Assembly: GCA_947623455.1 (NCBI GenBank)
Contig: OX392529.1
Coordinates: 54,517,186 to 54,581,185 of the forward strand
DNA: 64,000 nucleotides
Source of the DNA: Mimachlamys varia
Taxonomy: Eukaryota; Mollusca; Bivalvia; Pectinida; Pectinidae
Direction: 5' to 3'
The position numbers and the translations under genes are program-made. Shown one piece after another: positions 59,336 to 64,000 of the stretch (position 1 is its first letter; each line of letters opens with the position of its first letter). A model generated the notes under the pieces. It searched no databases. It was given only the letters and a program-made list of their open reading frames with translations, and had not been told where the DNA came from.

Positions 59336-60735
59336 GACATCAATTATTTAATTAACTAGGCTTGAATGGTCAGTATGCTTCCCCAATGGGTTTCTCATTG
59401 AACCTGGTCATCAATGATGCATAACAAACCTTTTACCCGATCTTTATGTTAACTTTACGTGCTTGATACTGAACTAAAATATGTTTGACACAACTAAATA
59501 TGCTGATTCAGTCACTTTTACCACACGTAGTTTTGGAAGAACGTCAATGTACTGATTTGAATAAGTTCCGGTTGTTTGCGTCAATTTACACGCAATATCG
59601 ACCCATCTTATCAATAATGAAACAATGCCAGACAACTCTCGAGTCCGTCTATAAACTTTTTACTTGATGTGGTCTTTGCCTGAGACAACGCTCCTTCAAA
59701 TAAAAATGCAATACCATGCTTTTTTTAAACCGTCGAACTTAATTTTCAATTTTAAAAATACCCGATATGCTACAATGATTATTTCTCTATGTCCTGTCCT
59801 TCCAAATATCATTATGCAATTATAATCATACAAACCGAAACTAAAGATCAAAAACCCAGTTTTCATTTAGTCAAGCTCTTCAAACGCTGTCCTGTAATCA
59901 TTTTGTAATGACTAGAAAAAGAGGCCTATTCAATATAACCGAGCAGGATTGATTACAAATCTTCCTTCATTATTGAAATAATTGTATGAATCTGTCAATG
60001 GTAGGCATAAAGCTTTCAATAAAGTGTGAAACACTGTTCGCTATATTACACGACTCGAGTCGTTTGTACTTTTGTATCACCAGGACGTAATAGCTTAAAC
60101 CATTATCCTTATTTCAACCAGACGTTTGTGTGTAGCATTATAATAATACGACCAGTCATAAATACATACATTTAGAACATGTTTTTTTTTCAAAAAGTGT
60201 AATATAGTTCGCCGGTTAAACCTCAGGAATCATTCCAGAATATTTGAGTTATTCATTTCTTATTCCACTGCATTTGAGATTGAATGATTTATAATTTTGT
60301 GTATCTAATGTATTAGATAATATTACAATAGTTTAAACGCAATACACATTGTATGAAAGAATTCTGGTTAATAACATAGAATACTTTTCTTATTCCGTCA
60401 GTGTCTTGTAACAAAATAACATTCATACTCCAATCATTGAATAGCATTAACAGTTCAATCACAACTCCGTAATAACATTTTAAATACATTGAAGCAAATG
60501 TTGTAATGAAGAAGGAAATTTCCATATTCTGATTAGGATAATACTGAAAGTTGTTTATCTATGACAATTGCTACTGATGTATTTCTATAGGCTTGTTGAT
60601 ATTGATTAAACTGAATATCACCTTACAAGCCAATACAAAATGTATGAAGCATGACGTTTCTCCCACATCCGTGTGAGCTAGGGCTGTCCATGAGAGGAAC
60701 TTTCTTTCTTGCATCCCATTTCATATACTTATAAT

Positions 60736-61112
60736 ATTAGGCCCAATATACGTAACTTGATTCTGAAAAATTCTGAAAAAAATTCAAGTTGATAACCATG
60801 CAAAAATAAGTCTAAAACAATGTAAACATGAGCGGCAACTAACAAGAAAATCTTGACAAAAAATCAAAAGAATTGAAAACAATTCAGGTGGGGCCCACTT
60901 CAACAACAAGCCGAAGTTAGAAGACAGTTCGAAATGGACACGTGTTTATAAGTACCGAGTTTCAACTGCTGCTGTACCGGAAACCGCGTAATAAATCATC
61001 TTGAATATTGCTGATATCAGTTAATCTTAGTTAAATCTATAAATATAATAAGTTATGAGGCTTGATTTTCGCTTCAAGTTTTGCCGAAAGTTACGTATAT
61101 TGGGCCTTTAAG
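60736..61112 (+). mobile_element. MITE family M1, copy E
   Basis: TTAGGCCCAATATACGTAAC at the left and TTACGTATATTGGGCCTTTAA at the right. The full interior is present (GATAACCATGCAAAAATAAG, CAACTGCTGCTGTACCGG). Confidence 0.85.
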
Positions 61113-63081
61113 TACCGTTACTAATGATACATTTTTCAAAGTTATTGTTTTGTTGCTCAACTAATTTTGTAATTCTTTTTAAGAACTAAAAAAACACTAA
61201 CTCCACTCATTTAAACTTACCAGACACATGTTCAACAACGTTCATATGAATCACAAGCTTATAAAAACACTTGCAAATTAGCAGCGATACTGTTTTATTG
61301 GTTGGCTACATTCAAATAACAATGTTATCACAATAACATTCATTTGAATGTTAACATCACTGTGCCTCCAGTATGTTGGACTTGCCAAGTAGAATTATAG
61401 CTCAGCCGCTTACAGAAGAAAGAAAAACAATCTATCACATGAGATCGGTGCATATTCTGTATTTAACACTATTTTGAGACAGTTATTTACCTATTTATCA
61501 ACACAAATGTAAAGTAAAATTCGACAGGCTCTTCTGACCAACGTTCCAAATATCTCAGTCGAAAAAGAAATATTTAAAACAAAATGAGACAATTTCACAA
61601 GTAATGACAAAATAATTTGATTTGGTGACGCAAAAACGGTGAAATATGAAGTCTGAAAATGAAACTTTTCCGATATGTTTCGTATATAACACTAGTTTCC
61701 GTTTATCAACAAATCTTCTTTTCTGAAATGATTTTTGTTTAAAAAAATTAGTGCATTTAAACATATCAACGTTTAAAACGACAAAATGTTTATTGGAATG
61801 TACAATTATCTATCAAAAAGAACAACTAGCTCCTTTAAATATTTGAATCACATAAAAAACCTCACTCGTATGCAAAAAAAAAAAATACAAAGTCTGATGG
61901 AATAGTTTATGCGCTGTATAAAATGGGGCTTCATCGATATTTCGATCTATCACAATCGCGAAACATGATAATGGCACATCTGTGTCTTAAACTAAAAACA
62001 TGTGTTGGAATGAACATCAATTATTATTTTATTTAGATATTGCAGTCATGCGATGATATGAATAATAATTACTTATATAGATATTTGTCAATTTAGTTTT
62101 TCTTTGAAACAAGACAACAACAAAATTGCGATGAAAAATCTAAAACGAAAAATGCTCTATTTCTTCTATAGACAACCAAATGCAGTGAACCATTGTTTAG
62201 TTCAATCGTTTATACGTAATCTATCAACCAAAAGATGTGTTTAATACGTGGAAGCGTACCTCGGCCTCCGTGCAAAATTTGTTGTTTGTGCAACATTTAC
62301 GTTGAATCATGAAACTTTCCTCCATGCAAAAGTAAACATGCGGTAAATATTTGAAGCATTCCATAGTTTGCCTATATATGCATTGTTCACATGTTTTATA
62401 CTTGATGCATTCAATTTGACGGGGAAAAAACCTTATCACGTATTAATGGCAAGGTGAGAACAACTTTTTATGATTTAGCACTTGGTGATTGTATCTAAAA
62501 CATCTACTCCTGCAGGCACCCGCAATCACCAGAAACTAATTGTCTAGCATCTAATGTCAACAATCACACAATTATACACGCACTTATAATAAATTGTCAC
62601 TGTCAACTACGCATCGTTGTGACGTAATACAGTTTCCGGTTTCGTATTTGTTAACAATCAAATGGCGATAAGTTTTAGCAAATCATCGTCCTTAATCTTT
62701 AAATGACCAGTAATTTACGCTCTAGAAACAAGAGAAAGCATGTCAATAAAATTTGCATAATGTCACTCGTTGAATTCATTTATATTTTACGACAAAGCTT
62801 AATAACTTGTATCCACAAATCATTCGAATTCAGTCAAGCATGTCCACAGATACATTTCGATGCATTATCGGTCACAGTTAAGGCACTTTGTTGTCATTTT
62901 ATAGACACACAATGAATTAGGTATCCTAGAGTCATGTAAACAAAAACTTCATAGTGCGAATGTACAGTAAAAGTTTGCGCCCTGGCATTTGAAAATACGG
63001 AAACCTCGATCTGTAATTATTCGTCAGAAACATTTCAATACATGATTTGTCACATAACATACGGTCAGAACCTCTAGCTGG

Positions 63082-63456
63082 CTATACGGCTGCCGGCTGG
63101 GGAGCTGTTCTTCCCGCCTGGAATCCATGCATACCAGAAACTTGTCGCATGTCTCTACATGTATTGTTTGGTGACCGAGACGGCCCGGAAGGGTGTTGAT
63201 TTTGTGACGCAGATGACGCACTTTCGTCCGAAGGAGCACTTCCGTCGAAGAGTTCCGGTTTATCTAAAATTCCGGATCGTTGTCGACTTTTTGACTTAAA
63301 TCTTCCCGATCGAGATATTGACAAGGAATGACGTAGTTTGTTTTTCTCTTTTTCTGCTTCTGTCTGACCATCCAATTTTTGGAATTCTTTTTGGTATTCA
63401 TCTTTAATGTCTTTGGACTTTGACTTTTTACTACTCCAGAACTTCAGCCAAGACAT
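63082..63456 (-). CDS. PRR15-family small basic protein
   Basis: A single open frame encodes 124 residues, starting at ATG 63456-63454 (MSWLKFWSSKKSKSK) and ending at TAG 63084-63082. Residues 45-60 contain SISRSGRFKSKSRQR, which matches the conserved 'ISRSGRFK.KR..R' core of vertebrate PRR15/PRR15L. The N-terminal W-K-S-K-K basic stretch also fits (PRR15: WWKSL..SRKKSK). Human PRR15 is of similar length and encoded in one coding exon. Residues 70-124 are Ser/Pro/Gln-rich and predicted disordered, with no signal peptide or membrane segment. The molecular function of the family is not established; it has been linked to nuclear localisation and to proliferation and differentiation control in vertebrates. 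The segment is visibly more GC-rich than its surroundings. A 3' splice site (gtactttcag, ending at 63568) suggests a non-coding upstream exon. Confidence 0.75.
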   Translation of the reverse strand: MSWLKFWSSKKSKSKDIKDEYQKEFQKLDGQTEAEKEKNKLRHSLSISRSGRFKSKSRQRSGILDKPELFDGSAPSDESASSASQNQHPSGPSRSPNNTCRDMRQVSGMHGFQAGRTAPQPAAV

Positions 63457-64000
63457 GGTTTATGTTTTGGAATCGACCACAAGTCTTAATCCCTATGTTT
63501 CAAAAACTATTTTTCGCGTCTAATACTTTCCAGTTGAAAGTGATCCGCTTCTAAACACCGTTTTAATCTGAAAGTACAAAAGAGATTCAAGTTTATTAAT
63601 ATAAATAAGTGAATGAATGATACAATCTTTCTTTTTAAATGGAAGCCGATATAATCTTCATGCCAATGTGGTTTTATATCAGTCACCGATAATCCCATTA
63701 TAAAAAATATAAGGATACATGCGACAGGTAAGGATATGTACATTAATTCAGAGCTTAACAAATTGGGGTATTAATGGTGTTGATTAAAGTTCAAGTTCTC
63801 AGTGATATATATTTTGTGTTTGTTATTAATCTTATTTTATCAATGGGTGTAATCAGTTGTTAACTCAGGCGAAGGATCGACCTTTCGGCAACACATATAG
63901 GTGTAGTGTGGAATACATCATTGAAAAGAATTTCATGAAATAAATTCCGAACTTTGTATCCTTTGTTTGCCTTGTTTAAAGACATACACTTATTCAGGTA
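63457..64000 (-). other. 5' UTR and possible 5' intron of the PRR15-like gene
   Basis: On the minus strand, a pyrimidine-rich gtactttcag precedes 63567, leaving about 110 nt of 5' UTR before the ATG. Beyond 63569 the sequence is AT-rich, as expected for an intron, and no donor exon is visible inside the window. An incidental frame at 63507-63761 is not supported. Confidence 0.4.

Larger units (their letters stand above)
43701..63081. other. Large intergenic region between PhyH copy 4 and the PRR15-like gene
   Basis: About 19 kb without a recognisable gene. It holds MITE family M1 copies B-E, a second Mutator-like element, tandem arrays at 47.9-48.7 kb, CAT repeats, palindromes, R1/R2 copies and a SINE. 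Unassigned stretches over 300 bp include 44530-46090, 46510-46970, 48720-49080, 50220-50640, 50950-51780, 52260-54500, 55750-57250, 57650-58820, 59340-60730 and 61115-63080. The last of these probably includes the 3' UTR of the PRR15-like gene. Confidence 0.6.

Overview
This is eukaryotic, AT-rich, intron-rich DNA dominated by short non-autonomous repeats. The repeat content (tRNA-headed SINEs with a TCTCCGGGTACTCCGG core, many small inverted-repeat elements) and the protein family suggest a marine invertebrate, most likely a bivalve mollusc. That is inference; no sequence here names the species. No bacterial gene structure, CRISPR array, true tRNA gene or rRNA gene is visible.

The coding content is a cluster of four paralogous Fe(II)/2-oxoglutarate dioxygenases of the phytanoyl-CoA dioxygenase (PhyH) superfamily, of the type usually named 'L-proline trans-4-hydroxylase-like' in invertebrate genomes. 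Copy 1 (206-1259, +) is only the last three exons at the left edge. Copy 2 (8260-16472, +), copy 3 (23037-29807, +) and copy 4 (34627-43700, -) each have nine coding exons with the same lengths and phases (19, 82, 82, 111, 92, 91, 130, 152 and 123-129 nt), giving proteins of 293-295 residues. Copies 3 and 4 are tail to tail. Conserved intron and upstream sequence between copies 2 and 3 shows that the duplicated unit (roughly 13-15 kb) carried flanking DNA with it.

The most striking object is in exon 5 of copy 2. A 2,408-bp element (11449-13856) made of two apparently identical 649-bp direct terminal repeats around a non-coding 1.1-kb core is inserted inside the codons of the catalytic HxD motif, with a 5-bp target duplication CCAAG. 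The element starts with GT directly after an AG, and the duplicated target ends in AG, so a GT..AG intron covering the element plus one target copy would restore the original reading frame exactly. This is the geometry expected of an introner, that is, intron creation by transposon insertion.

The right-hand 20 kb (43.7-63 kb) is intergenic: MITE-like elements, a 24-bp minisatellite, a 62-63-bp tandem array, a CAT microsatellite and large palindromes. At the right end (63082-63456, -) lies a single-exon gene for a PRR15-family small basic protein. Other repeats include a hAT-type foldback element with an 8-bp target duplication, two Mutator-like elements with 9-10-bp duplications, a pogo/Tigger-type MITE, and several long palindromes whose exact centres carry a CGAAG triloop motif.
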